This document shows, piece by piece, positions 1 to 17,501 of a stretch of 64,000 bases of DNA. Under the pieces are notes generated by a model. The model had not been told where the DNA came from. It worked only from the letters and a program-made list of their open reading frames with translations, and searched no databases. The stretch's first letter is position 1. The number at the start of each line of letters is the position of its first letter. Where the stretch lies: NCBI GenBank assembly GCA_035582835.1, contig JAYKAV010002788.1:3403049-3467048 (forward strand), read 5' to 3'. The position numbers were made by a program, and so were the translations under genes. Origin of the DNA: Phoebastria nigripes. Taxonomy: Eukaryota > Chordata > Aves > Procellariiformes > Diomedeidae.

Positions 1-3000
1 GCCTTCTGTCCCTGTGGCGAGAATCTCCACCATCTCCCCCAGGTTAATGGCTCTTGCTTGATAGTTTCATGGGAGCTTCTCTATCCTATATAAGTTTTTT
101 GTTTATTAGATGTATTCATCAAAGTGTGAGCACATCCCTCATTCACAGTCATTCCCTGAGTATCAGACGTAAGCAACTGCAGTTCTGTTTTTTTTCCTGT
201 GCTATGTGGAAGAACTGATGAATTATCTAAACTTGTATGCGCATTTCTTCAGCGATTCAAGAGCTCATGAACATTTCTTAGAGCCTACGCGCATGCATGA
301 ATGAAAGGAACGATATTTGGAAATCAACTTTGTGTGATCTTGCTGTTCAGCGCAACTAGAATTGAACGGTAAAGGGGGAGTATGAAACTTTATGTAGCTA
401 CAGCGAAAAACACCTGAGCTTGTTTGCTGAGTGGCACCCTGGTTACATTCAAGGTGTCTGGATCCAAACTCCATGTGGATCTTCTGGCCCTAGAGTGCTG
501 GGCTGAACGCGGCCACTGAACCAGCATGAAAGTTTCTGCCTTCTGATTTGTGTCAGTTTATTAGGATATGTGAAGTGAATGTTGTACACAGGTAAACATC
601 ATGTAAAACTGTAGACGAGTAAAGCAGTGACTTAATTTGAAGAGAAGTTGAAGAGCCTGCCGCTGAACTGCTAGGTTGGNAAAGCTTTCTCTGAACTTCA
701 GTCTGAGAAATCAACATCTGATTGGCAAGTTAGAAATAAGCAACATAGTAAAAGTATTAAACTGTTGTGCCAAACTTTTGATGGTATGTTATGTTGCTTG
801 ATTTTGTATGCTTATGACATGCGGTTCAATCAAAGCAAGTAGAAATCTTGTATTGGCCATTGCATTGAAAGGCCTGGGAAGGAGTGAGGTAGGTCAGGTT
901 ACCACTAGTTTCTGAACTCCCTAGAAGCTCATGGAAGATATAATCCATGTACATAGCCGTATGCTGATTCTATTTAAAGTGTAAGCAGCTATATCAACTC
1001 TGTTTTTCCCCTCTCCCTTCCTATCCGAGTTCATTTTTCATCTCTGTTTTCAGTTCAGTTTGCCTTCCCTTTGCCAGCCCAAGAGCTGGCAGCTTTGCCA
1101 AGCCTACTTTCCTGTTAAAGCTTCTGCTGCTCCCTTCAGCCGCCACAGGAGAGGGGTGACCCGCGCTGGTCGTCCTTGCCTTCAGTTGTTTTTTCCTAGA
1201 AGAGCAGCTTACTCTGTGCTTGCCAGAAGATGACCCAAATAGCTGGGATTTGAAGTAGCTGGGGTTTTTTGGGTTGTTTGTTTCTTGGTTTTTTTTAATC
1301 TGCAGCTAGGTGTTTTACCGTATCTGCAGAGAAGAATGCAACAGAAAATAATAGCTCATACTCCTTTGCTAATAGACAAATTGAATGGCTGTAGTGGTAA
1401 CTTAGTATTAGGAGAGAGGGCTTAAAGATAAATGTTTCAAAGCTGCTGCAATGTGTCAGTCTTGTCTTTATGTTAGCTTCTAACTCACATTTACAGATTC
1501 CCATTCTCTCTTGGGGACATGTGAACTACTGCGTTGTTTAATTTTTAAGCCCATAAGTAGTAGTTAGCTTTCCTCTTGCAGGTTCTCCAGTTGACAATGA
1601 TTGCAAGGCATGGATTTTTAATGAGGGAATCTTTGCAGAGGCTGATATTTCTCTCCAGCTTTTCTGGTTTCACAGTGTTGACTTGTGAAAACTCGCTTCT
1701 CTAACCTTGCTTACTAGATCATGGAGGATATCAGCATAAAGTTTTACTCAGATTAAAGTTAGTATGGAAATACTTGGATTAGTTGTGTCCCAAAGAGTTT
1801 ATTTTACCCCTTTCAGCTTCCTCTGTTTTGGATAAGGCTGACAGGAGTTTCTCCCTATTGATATTTTCTTTCTGTTGCAAGTTTNTGTCTCTGCTTGTGA
1901 AGAATTTGCAGGAGAAGAGTTATGAATCCAAGCAAAGTTGTACCACGTTAGCATGTTAAGTCAGTAGTCTTGATGCTGCTTGTGCAAGGTAGTACCAATA
2001 CAGTCTTTTTTCCTTCAATTTGATTGGTATTTTGTACCCCTTGTGAAAAATCTTAGACCGATGTGTGTTTAAACTGAAATGTATTTCCTCAGGACTGTTG
2101 TTTGTCAGGGATGAACAAATTTTTGAACTAGAAATATATCACAAATGGACCAAAGAGGGACAGGTTAGATTTTTTTTTTTTCTTTTCTTTGGTTCTTCAT
2201 TCCAGTGGTATGTGGTTTTTTTCTTTCTTTGAATAATCTGTCAGATGACCCATGCCAAGGATTTCCAGTGAAGTCTTTGTGAGAGCATCTGATAAATTTT
2301 GGTAGGAAGTCATCGGTCTTGCGTTTAGACATCTTGTTTTGCTCACTGAGATTTGCAGTTCCTTCAGCAAACAGCAAAAGTGACATCTCCTTGACTGATG
2401 CAGCTTTCTTTAATCTGAGCTAAAGAATAAAGTTATTTTACATTAATAAATTAATATGACAGAACACACGTCCTCTCTCCATTTTATGTTTGTGGTTTGG
2501 GGTTTTTTTTCCCCCTTAAGGAATTTTACGTTGTCATGTAACTGGTATTTTCCCCTCTTTCCTAAGAGTTTGCTATTATTGCTTCCTTTTTTTAAGGAAC
2601 AATACCTAAACTTGCAGGTATCCAGCTGTGAGAGGAATGGAGAGGATAGAGGAAAAAGCTTCAGTCTGTTCACCTGCAAGTCTTCCTTCTTTATATATGG
2701 GTGAGGCTGTCATACTTCTCTGTGAAAGGAGGTTGAGGCTACTCCCAAGCGAAATCACGTTTTCAGCTGCACTGATGTGCTGTGCCTCCCAGGGTTGAGT
2801 GTCTTTACATAGTGAACAAAACCGTATGGGCTATGGATTATTCCCTTTGGTGTTACCTTCGTGCATTTAATTGTTAATTAGAGTAATGGCTGACACTCTA
2901 AGGATGCCGATGCTTAGCAAAAAATCTGTGGTTTCAATTAGTTCTTCTGTTAACAACTTAACGTTGCTCGTTTGGGCTGATGGCCTAAAGTTAATTTTCC

Positions 3001-6000
3001 AGAGTTAAACGTTTGCAAGTAGGACATCTGTATGTGAATGAGCNATCAGCAGCTTCTTAAGTGTGTGCGTAGTACTTCGGTTTGGAGGCGAGGGCGCTTT
3101 CATGCTTTCTCGATTACTCATGAATTCCAGAGGGTATCTTAGGACAGTGCTCATGTGCTAGGCATGAGTGCTCAGACTGAAAGAGAATGCTGTTGGGTTA
3201 AAGAAGGTTAATATTAAAAGTGTTTGCAAAGGAATCCAGTGGGTGAACAAATCCAGTGTGTGACTTAAATATATTCTTTGCAGAAATTAAGATTACTGAA
3301 TGCTTAAAAATTGTAATGCCCGAGAAGCACAAAAGGAGAGACCTCCTCATCTATTAAGAAAATGCAAGTAATGCCTTGAGTTGAATTCATCGATTACTTT
3401 TATGGGAGAACTGATGAGACAGGTAGCTCTTTGTTTTGGAGAGCTAACAGCTTTATTGTTCATAGTCTAAAATGTTAAGGAATCTTGGACATTCTGGTCT
3501 CAAATGCCTGGCTCTCTTTGACTGCCATTAACAGTGGTTAAAAAAAAAAAAAAAGCTGCAAACCCAAAATTTTCTCTCTGCTTGGCATACATGTCTTTGC
3601 TTGCTTATTTATACTATAAAATGTTAAAACAGCAGCAACAAAAGTATGTGACTTCATTATTTACCTGGGCCACTTTTTTGTCCTTTCCATGTGGGTAATC
3701 TTGCAGTACATGACAGTTTGACACGAACTTATTCCTATCGTTTCACAAAGCAATATATTTCCCATGTCCTGTAAATTGTTACGTTTTGTGACTTTCCTTA
3801 TCATAGTTCAACTGGGGAGAGGGAATTGTCACACTAACTGGTAAAAACAATGTATATTATGCTACACCGGCCGATTCGCAAATGTGTTTGCTTTCCAATT
3901 TGCCGCTAAAGGCTGAGTCATTCTTACTGTTATAACAAATACATATTAGATAAGTTATCGCAGCAAAACTGTTTCTCATCTCTTGCAGTTGATGATAGCA
4001 GAAGTTTCAGACTCTAAAGGCAAAAACAAGGGCTTTTTTAAACACTGACAGTATTTTAGACTCGATGGTATGAAATGCTTCTGACATCGAATATGGCTGC
4101 TCTTTATGTGAAGTTGATGACAACTGGTGTTTCCCCAGACTTGCCAAAAAGTGCTGCTGGTCCTCTTTTTCTTCAGCAATGTTGATGTTAAAGATTCCTT
4201 TCTTCATTTCCCTTCAGCAAAGGGAACAAGTACCCATTTCAGTACCTTACAAAGGAAACTATAGCATTAGGATGCAAATTTATGCTTCTCTAACTGCAGA
4301 ATTATCTTTTTGAGGAACAGACGGCAACCAAGTGTGCCCTTGGAAAAAAACCCTGTGTTGGCCAGAGACACCTGGGAACTGTCCTAAACTTTTAACACTA
4401 GCGTTTTTTAGCTCAGTGACAGATATTTAAGTCATTTACGTGCCTGAAGACCTTTTCATATCTGAGTCTGACTCCTCATGATTTCAGTGAGAGTTGACAT
4501 TGCTCTAGCTACTCAGTCTCAATGTTTTCCTCATTCTGAATGAGCTTTAGTAGCTGTTTCACGCAGATGTTGAGCAACAATTAATGTCAGGGTTTAATTT
4601 ACATGATACTTCTCTGCAAACTCCCTTAAATTAAAACTTTCCTGTTACTAGAAATGCTGTTACAGGATTGGACCTGGATCTGCTTTCAGCGCTGTTCATG
4701 CTCCATGAGAGCTTGGTAGGGTTTATGTGGGACTTTTTTCAAGAGGGTTGGCTTTCAGTGGAAACCAAATATCTTCCTCTTCCAGCCCAGCTTCGCTTTT
4801 GTTTTGTTTTCTTCATAAGAAAGGAAATTACAGAACCCTTATTACATTATATGGTATCTTTAACTCACTGTTTTGATTTTTATGGGTTTATCTTCCTGCG
4901 GCAAAACTGATAAGTAATGACTTTGCCAAATTATTAGGTCACATTACTTGATAAGTGTAATATGTTTACATAACATGAGACCTGTAGTGATGACTACACT
5001 ACGATTGCTGTAAAGGAATTGAGAAGCTGAAGGGCCTAATCTCAAAATTACAAGTATATTTGAATTTTGTAGTTTTGAGTACTTTTCATGCAGTGTAGTC
5101 ACTTCCATCTCATGTGAATGAAGTTTGGCTTAATTTTTAGCTTTTTTTACAACCACGGTGCTACTATTTGGCAAATACTATGTTCTGATTTCTGCCTAGA
5201 AGGAGCCACCAAAAAATTGTTTCTTCCCTTAGTAGAGCATATATGGAAATAAAGATTTTAAAATGTTTGCTGCTATAGTGAAATCCATTCTGCTTACATG
5301 TGATACACAAATATTTTACTGATTGAACTGCAAGTACTTTAAACTATTTCTCAGCCTGCTCAAAGCACAGTTTCTTGCAAGTAATGCAAACTGTGGAAAG
5401 CTTTATTTGTTAACGTTTAAAAAAGGGGGGGGGGGGGAAGTTAAAATTATCAGTACAAAGCAAAAAATGCACTGAAACAGTTGATTTGAAATACTTTTAA
5501 TCTGATGGGTTACATTTTCACAGTTAACACTTTATTGGGAAAACTGCTTTTGATATTTTACGTGAGAGGTGAAAGAGTTTGTAATCCAGAGGTCTGACTT
5601 TAAATTCTAACTTAACCAGGCTAAACCTAGACAGGAATGATTGTGTTTAAAAGTTTTTAGGTTTTTTTTAGACAGCAGATATTCATTGAGGTTAGTAGTG
5701 TATTGGATTGNTTTTTTTGCTTTTCTTTTAAATTCATGTTACGACTTTTTGCAGGTAGGATATTGTCACTGCAGACATCTGACTACTGTGGTGGCAGCAG
5801 ATGACTTGGCCTGGAAAACTTTGTTCTGATCTCTGTCAAAAACCTGAAATGATTACTATTTCCAGCAAATGCATGAAGATAGGGGGATGTGCCATACAAC
5901 AAACCGGCCATGTGAACTGATAGCTAATCAAGCTAATCAGGCCATCCGTTAGCAAAATGGCCAGTTTGTTTCACACACACATCCGCATGTCTGAAGACTC

Positions 6001-6789
6001 AGAAACCAAACCACCTTCTAGGGGTCTTTCAAGTCAGCTGCGTTAAGTGCAGCACGGGAAGTTAAATATACTACTGTACTGGGAATCATTTGATGTCAGA
6101 AGGTTACTGCAGATTACTGTTCGGTGTCTGTTTTCAATTTCTCACTTCTTGACTAAAGAGGATGTTTTTGTTGTACATGTAGGCTTGTTTCAACAAAGGT
6201 TCAAAGACCTCCTATGTACCGGACAAAACACAAGCCCAAGAATGCCCTTGGAGTGATTGAGTAAGATGGGCTAATGGTCTTGTCTAAGAAGTCTCCTAAA
6301 AATAAAGTTTGACACTACTTTTTGAGGAGGAATTCTTTGCATTGGAAACACAGAAGGGGAAGAAGAAGAAAAAAAAAAAAAGACAAAAAGCTGTCTGTGA
6401 ACTTGAGTCTGGAAAACGAGTATTCTTATCACGAGGAGGAGCACATGCTACTTAATTATACACAAGACATTTTTCCTCTCTTGTATTTCATTCAAGGGAG
6501 GGAAGTCTGAAGGATTAGTCACAACATGGGAGAAGCCCCACCTTCCATACCTTAATTAACAGTGTTCCTCTCAATGTGTTTCATGCCTTTGTTGTAGACA
6601 TCTGTTTGTGTTCAAAACCAGTTTTTAACCAGAAAGAAAACACAGATAGAAATAATGGGAAAATATTTTTTNAACTTAATTTTTCTGTTGCTTATGTATG
6701 AATTACATAGGAATTAATACAGATAAAATGTAGACTTTTTCCCCACACACAGATAAAATTAATTATTGTGTTTGATTCTTTGATTCTAG
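1..6789 (+). other. EGLN1: EGLN1 intron 1 (3' part)
   Basis: No coding exon is visible on either strand. The sequence is AT-rich with several low-complexity runs: a G run of about 13 at 5425-5437, an A run near 3541, and purine-rich DNA near 6355-6385. An imperfect inverted repeat lies at 5898-5970 and is described separately. Short open frames here lack domain content, splice context and recognisable similarity. Confidence 0.85.
5898..5970. repeat. Imperfect inverted repeat in EGLN1 intron 1
   Basis: A 14-base left arm (5898-5911, core AAACCGGCCAT) pairs with a right arm (5957-5970, core ATGGCCAGTTT) with one mismatch across a 45-base spacer. The spacer holds a 9-base direct duplication, AGCTAATCA twice, at about 5932-5949. 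It could form a hairpin or be the remnant of a small inverted-repeat element. No flanking target duplication was identified. Confidence 0.5.
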
Positions 6790-13057
<6,268 letters not shown>

Positions 13058-13474
13058 GCCTTTGATTTAGCAACTCCCCTTGCTATTCTCCCTGATAAAT
13101 CTTGATGCCATCTATTAACTTTTGAATGTGAATAACAAGATAAAGGAAAATCAACAACAAACCAACATTTTAATAAAGAAGCAAACAGTGTTTCAATGTT
13201 GCATCAAATAGAAGGTTCTTTGACTGCTGAAGCATTGTACTATGTGATTGTGACTCCAGGCCTGTGACTGCTTATGTGAAGAAGATAAGCAATCAGTAAG
13301 AAACAGCATATGCATCTGGACATAAATAAGTGCCCTACATAGAATTTGTCCATCCTTATATTTTGCCAGACCTGTCATCCAGCTGAATCCAATTCATCTC
13401 TCCTTTTTTTATATGGTAAAAGTTTGAATTTTGGGTAATTTTTGTATGACCAGGTACAGTTTATCAAAATTGAG

Positions 13475-13478
<4 letters not shown>

Positions 13479-13552
<74 letters not shown>

Positions 13553-13559
13553 AAAAAAA
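13479..13559 (+). repeat. Long poly(A) tract in EGLN1 3'UTR
   Basis: 72 consecutive A bases (13479-13550), one G, then eight more A (13552-13559). Upstream sequence is ordinary AT-rich UTR with no recognisable retroelement body. It may be a homopolymer microsatellite, the tail of an old retrocopy, or a length partly set by assembly. Confidence 0.9.
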
Positions 13560-13907
13560 TTTACCATATTCTCCAAAATAACATGGATCTATTTTTGTAA
13601 AACTGTTCATACTGTTCTCCTCTGCCATGAAAGACCTAATTTAATGTAAGGGTTGCCAGTAACTGATAATCACTTTAATTTTCTTTACACCTTAAGTCAG
13701 AAAAGGAGCACTTTAATTACCAGCTAAAAACCTGATTGTTTTATATCATATCTCACACTAATCTTAACTTTTAAAGATTGCTGCTGTATTGTTTTTTTGA
13801 CTATGTCCTCTTGAACCTTATTAACAGAAGCAAATCAGTATCTCGCTATTAGTAACATTCAGTTTGTGGTTTTGTATGTTGAATCCACAGAGGGGAAGTT
13901 TCTGTCT

Positions 13908-14012
13908 CTTCTTTGTTTTTTGGGGTTTTGTTTGTTTGTTTGGGNTTTTTTTTTGTTTTTGGGTTTTTGTTTTTGTTTTGTTTTGGTTTTTTTTGTTCTG
14001 TTTTGGTTTTTT
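13908..14012. repeat. G/T-rich low-complexity stretch
   Basis: T runs interrupted by short G runs (TTTTGGGG, GTTTGTTTG, TTTTGGTTTT) for about 100 bases in the EGLN1 3'UTR, with one N at 13945. This looks like simple-sequence drift and carries no gene. Confidence 0.7.
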
Positions 14013-15763
14013 AAGTGACTGGCACTAAGTGAACTTGACACTATCGGTTGCTGTCATTGGCTTTGGGGACCTGATAAATACCATCAAATTACAAGAATAT
14101 ACAAGGGCTTTCCTAGGATATTAGAGGTACCCAGAACCTCCTTACGTACTTGACAGAAAATTTTGAGCTTTCTCCCTTTTCTAAAGAATACTTGCCATCC
14201 CCCTTTCCTTTGTATATAAGTTAATAGAATATCTAAAATTCACTTTTTTAATTTCCTTTTCAAATGTTATCCCATGCAGTCTGTAAGTTGACACCTTGAT
14301 CTATTATATAGTATCAAGGAGATGGTCAGCACACTGAAGCTGAAGTGCATCACTGTAGGCTCCTTGTGCAATACATCTTTAGGTTTTCACTGTGCTGAAG
14401 GATTTCCCCAAAAAGGCACTGTCCTTTGATCAATACTGAGGTATATATTTAGTAAGAAAACATTTACTTTCTTTTACATTGTTTTCATTTTATCAAGGAG
14501 AGGGGACATCACAGAATAGAAGTGAGATGTGCAGAAACTTTGATATTCTTATTTTTAAGAAATGGATGTTTTGGACACTGATGATATTTTTTTGTTTTGT
14601 TTTGTTTTTGCTTCTTCTTTCGTTTTTTTCCTGAGCTTTAAAAGCTTGAGAAAACAAAAGCAAACCTATAAAAGACAGCATTCATATTTACAGGAGTTTA
14701 GGGGTTGATCAACTTACCCACTGCAGTTTTCTATCTGTCCCTTATTTCCTTACTTAGCCAAAACAATGTGAGTGTACAGAAATATTTCTGTATATATTAC
14801 AACTTGTGACAATTTTAGCATCTGTATAGTTTGTATTCAATTAGAGACCTTTTCTATGGAAAGCTCAGTAATTTTTTATTAAAAAGATTACTATTGTTCA
14901 TGTAAAACATGAAAAAGCTAATTGTTTAGTAACAAACTGACAGAAGGGGGAAAAAATTCAGTATTGGTATATCATTTAGGAGAACCAACAGAAATCCCAG
15001 TTTTGTTTTGATTTCGCTTTTCCTTTTTTTAGTAAGTTCTTGCCCTTCACAGTTCTCTTCCTCTTTCCTCTTTTCTTCCCAGAAAAACAGACAGGATACC
15101 TTTACTGTAAGTGCCTCTGCCAACCTGGCCAAGGAGTGCAAATCTTCATTACTGTCTGGTCTGCAGTGCATTTAGGCTACCAATGAAAACAAGCAAAAAA
15201 GCCACCTCTTCTACTTCATCTTCTTTAAGTACTACTTTAACGGAGGTTTGGTTGGTTTTATTTTAGAAATGTAAGCATAAGCCTTTAAACTCATTTCAGT
15301 CCCTCTGTAATTCAAACTTCTGCAGTTACACGGCGTATCAAATTCTAATCACACTGTAGGTTTGTGCTTGCCAGACAGGTTTAAAAAGTGCTTAATTTTT
15401 CACTCCATGTAAGTCATTACAATAGGGTCAACAAATCAGGTCAGCCATTTCTTCGATGTCCTTTAGAAAACTGTTCATTTCATGTCGGTTGAATATTCAG
15501 TCTTGAGCATCACCAAGCAGGTCCTTGTTTTAAATCTATTTTTTAAACTGTCTTACGATCTGTATGTGTCTAGTCCTGGTTAAAGTTAAAGCTTCATAAT
15601 GCTATTTTTATTCATGATGTTAGCCGGCTGTAAAATATGAGACCTTTATCTATAGCAGGCAAAGAAATTCAGGATTCATTTACAGGTTGCCTATAAAGTT
15701 GTGTAATTTGAAAAGCAGTGTTCATTATGAAAGAGCTCTCAAGTTGCTTGTAAAGCTAATCTA

Positions 15764-15769
15764 ATTAAA
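15764..15769 (+). terminator. EGLN1: Candidate EGLN1 distal polyadenylation signal (ATTAAA)
   Basis: An ATTAAA hexamer about 2.7 kb after the stop. Its position fits a long EGLN1 3'UTR, but cleavage has not been shown and other AT-rich hexamers occur nearby. Confidence 0.35.
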
Positions 15770-15790
15770 AAAGATGATGTATAAAGGTTC

Positions 15791-16908
15791 TTGAAAACTA
15801 TGTGGTTATTTGTAATCTATGTAACTTTTAAAAACTACTCCGTAGCAACTAATTTATAAATGCACCCTGATAAAGGGGGCATGTGGATTTTTGGTGGGTT
15901 TGCGGGGGGTGTTTTGTTGTGGTTGGTTGTGGGTGTGTGTTTTTTAAATCAGAGCTATTTCTGCTCTGGAGAAGGATCTGTTGTTGTTTGGTTGGGGTTT
16001 TTTTGGTTTTGTTTTTGTTTTTTAAGAGTGCCTACAGTTAACCTGGGTGTGGTGATCATTTTCCTGATGATTTCTCCATCAAAAACAGCACCAAGTTTAG
16101 GCTGACTGGAGAGTGATGATGGACATAGAGGCAGCTCTAGTTTTTTCACCACTTTCTGACAGGTACGTGAGGTGCAAAACGAAAGTCCTCCTCAGACAGG
16201 ATTTGTAAGGTTTAATGGGAGCTCTTCAGTTTAACGTGGCTCCCAATGAATTATGAGCCCTTCGAAAATGGCAGAAGAATGGTAGAGTCTACTGATGCCA
16301 ACCCATACGAGATTGCCACACAATTTCCCTAAGCTTTTTGATGAGCTTCGTAATGACTGTATGGTAATCAAGGAAGCATCTGGCTGGCTGTGCTTCTGCC
16401 ATTGCTCTAACTCTTGTGAAGCCCCGCTCTGTGTGCTTGTCTGTCATGTGCCGGTTCAGGAAGAGTTACCTGGATCTCCAGATGAGTCTGCCAGCCTTAG
16501 TGCACCTTTCATGGCACTTCAGTACCTGTAGTGCTCAGTTCTGCTCTTGCCAGTGTGTGAGGCTGCAACCTAAGTGCAGCAGCACTGAGCTGGTCCCAAA
16601 GTGCTTTGAGGCTTTTTCCATGCATCAGTGCTGTATAACTTCTTACATGTTCTCTTGAAATAGCCTCTTGCCCATCTTTGTTTTACATCGAACAAGGAAG
16701 AAGCCTTCTAGCACTTGCAACCATCCTGTGTAGACCTGATTTTTTTTTTTTTTTTTTTTAATTATCACATTGCTGAGTACAATATGCAGGGGGATCATTT
16801 TGCATAGTAAAGTCAAACACCACACCAGGGAAAGATGAAGTCTCTCTTGGGTGTTTTTCAAAAGGAAGACGCTTGCAAATCGGAGGAAGCTAGCTGACAG
16901 CCTGTATC
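15791..16908. other. Intergenic DNA after EGLN1
   Basis: T/G-rich sequence at about 15885-16025, then unique-looking DNA and a T run of 18 at about 16742-16759. No supported exon is present. Short frames here are not recognisable proteins. Confidence 0.6.
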
Positions 16909-17496
16909 TGTGTGGTAGGTGCACCCACCCTGACCCTACTGAGGCTCTATCTCTTGAGCAACACACCNGTTTCAACACAGGGAGTATGTAACTTTCTCCT
17001 TGTCCAGTATTGGTATCAACCACCAACATGTGTCTGGGTGTGTGCTGCGAAGGCGGCCAGGCCTCAGACCTGTTGCTGGGCAAAACAACTGGGTGCGAAC
17101 AGGAAGCTGAAGTTTTTGACCCTGAGTCATGATCCGAAATCGGGTATAAAAGGGAAAGACCCCAAATAATTTTTGAGAGGTTCTCCACCAACACAGCGGG
17201 TCTGTGGGACGGACTCTCCCCTTGAGACGGGACGCTGCTCAAGGTAACTCCTCAAGGTTGAGAGCCCTCATCTTTGACTAGGTGAGTGACCAGTGCTGCT
17301 TTATTTCTATTGCTAGCAAATAGTAGATACCCATGTAGTAATATATTCCCGACCAACATCCGATCCTGCTTTGTTGCAAATATAAAGCGTGTGGGTGTGC
17401 AAATAAACTTTATCATATTATAGAGATCCTATCAGTCCGTGAATAATCTTTTACTAAATTCGATTCACACCACTCTCAACCATCGTAACTGAAACA
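16909..17496 (+). mobile_element. Candidate retroviral solo LTR
   Basis: A 588-bp block starting TGTGTGG and ending GAAACA, i.e. TG...CA termini. It is flanked by GTATC (16904-16908) and ATATC (17497-17501), a possible 5-bp target duplication with one mismatch. Inside, in the expected order, are a TATA box (TATAAA at 17145-17150) and an AATAAA polyadenylation signal (17402-17407) about 250 bp later, consistent with U3-R-U5 on the plus strand. No primer-binding site, gag or pol sequence follows, so a solo LTR is the simplest reading. A 5-bp duplication would suit an ERVL- or ERVK-like group, but the family cannot be named without a repeat library and the ends may be off by some bases. Confidence 0.55.
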
Positions 17497-17501
17497 ATAT
17501 C

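Larger units (their letters stand above)
13058..15790 (+). other. EGLN1: EGLN1 3'UTR (end estimated)
   Basis: AT-rich non-coding DNA follows the EGLN1 stop. The mammalian gene has a multi-kilobase 3'UTR, so this stretch is assigned as 3'UTR by family knowledge. A proximal AATAAA is at about 13172-13177. A distal ATTAAA at 15764-15769 is a plausible main signal. The region carries a 72-base A homopolymer (13479-13550) and a G/T-rich stretch at about 13910-14010. The true 3' end needs transcript data. Confidence 0.6.

Noticed and set aside
1..6789. Search for EGLN1 exon 1 (MYND finger) in the left part
   Set aside because: No Cys/His-rich MYND sequence or GC-rich first exon is visible; exon 1 must lie upstream of the window.
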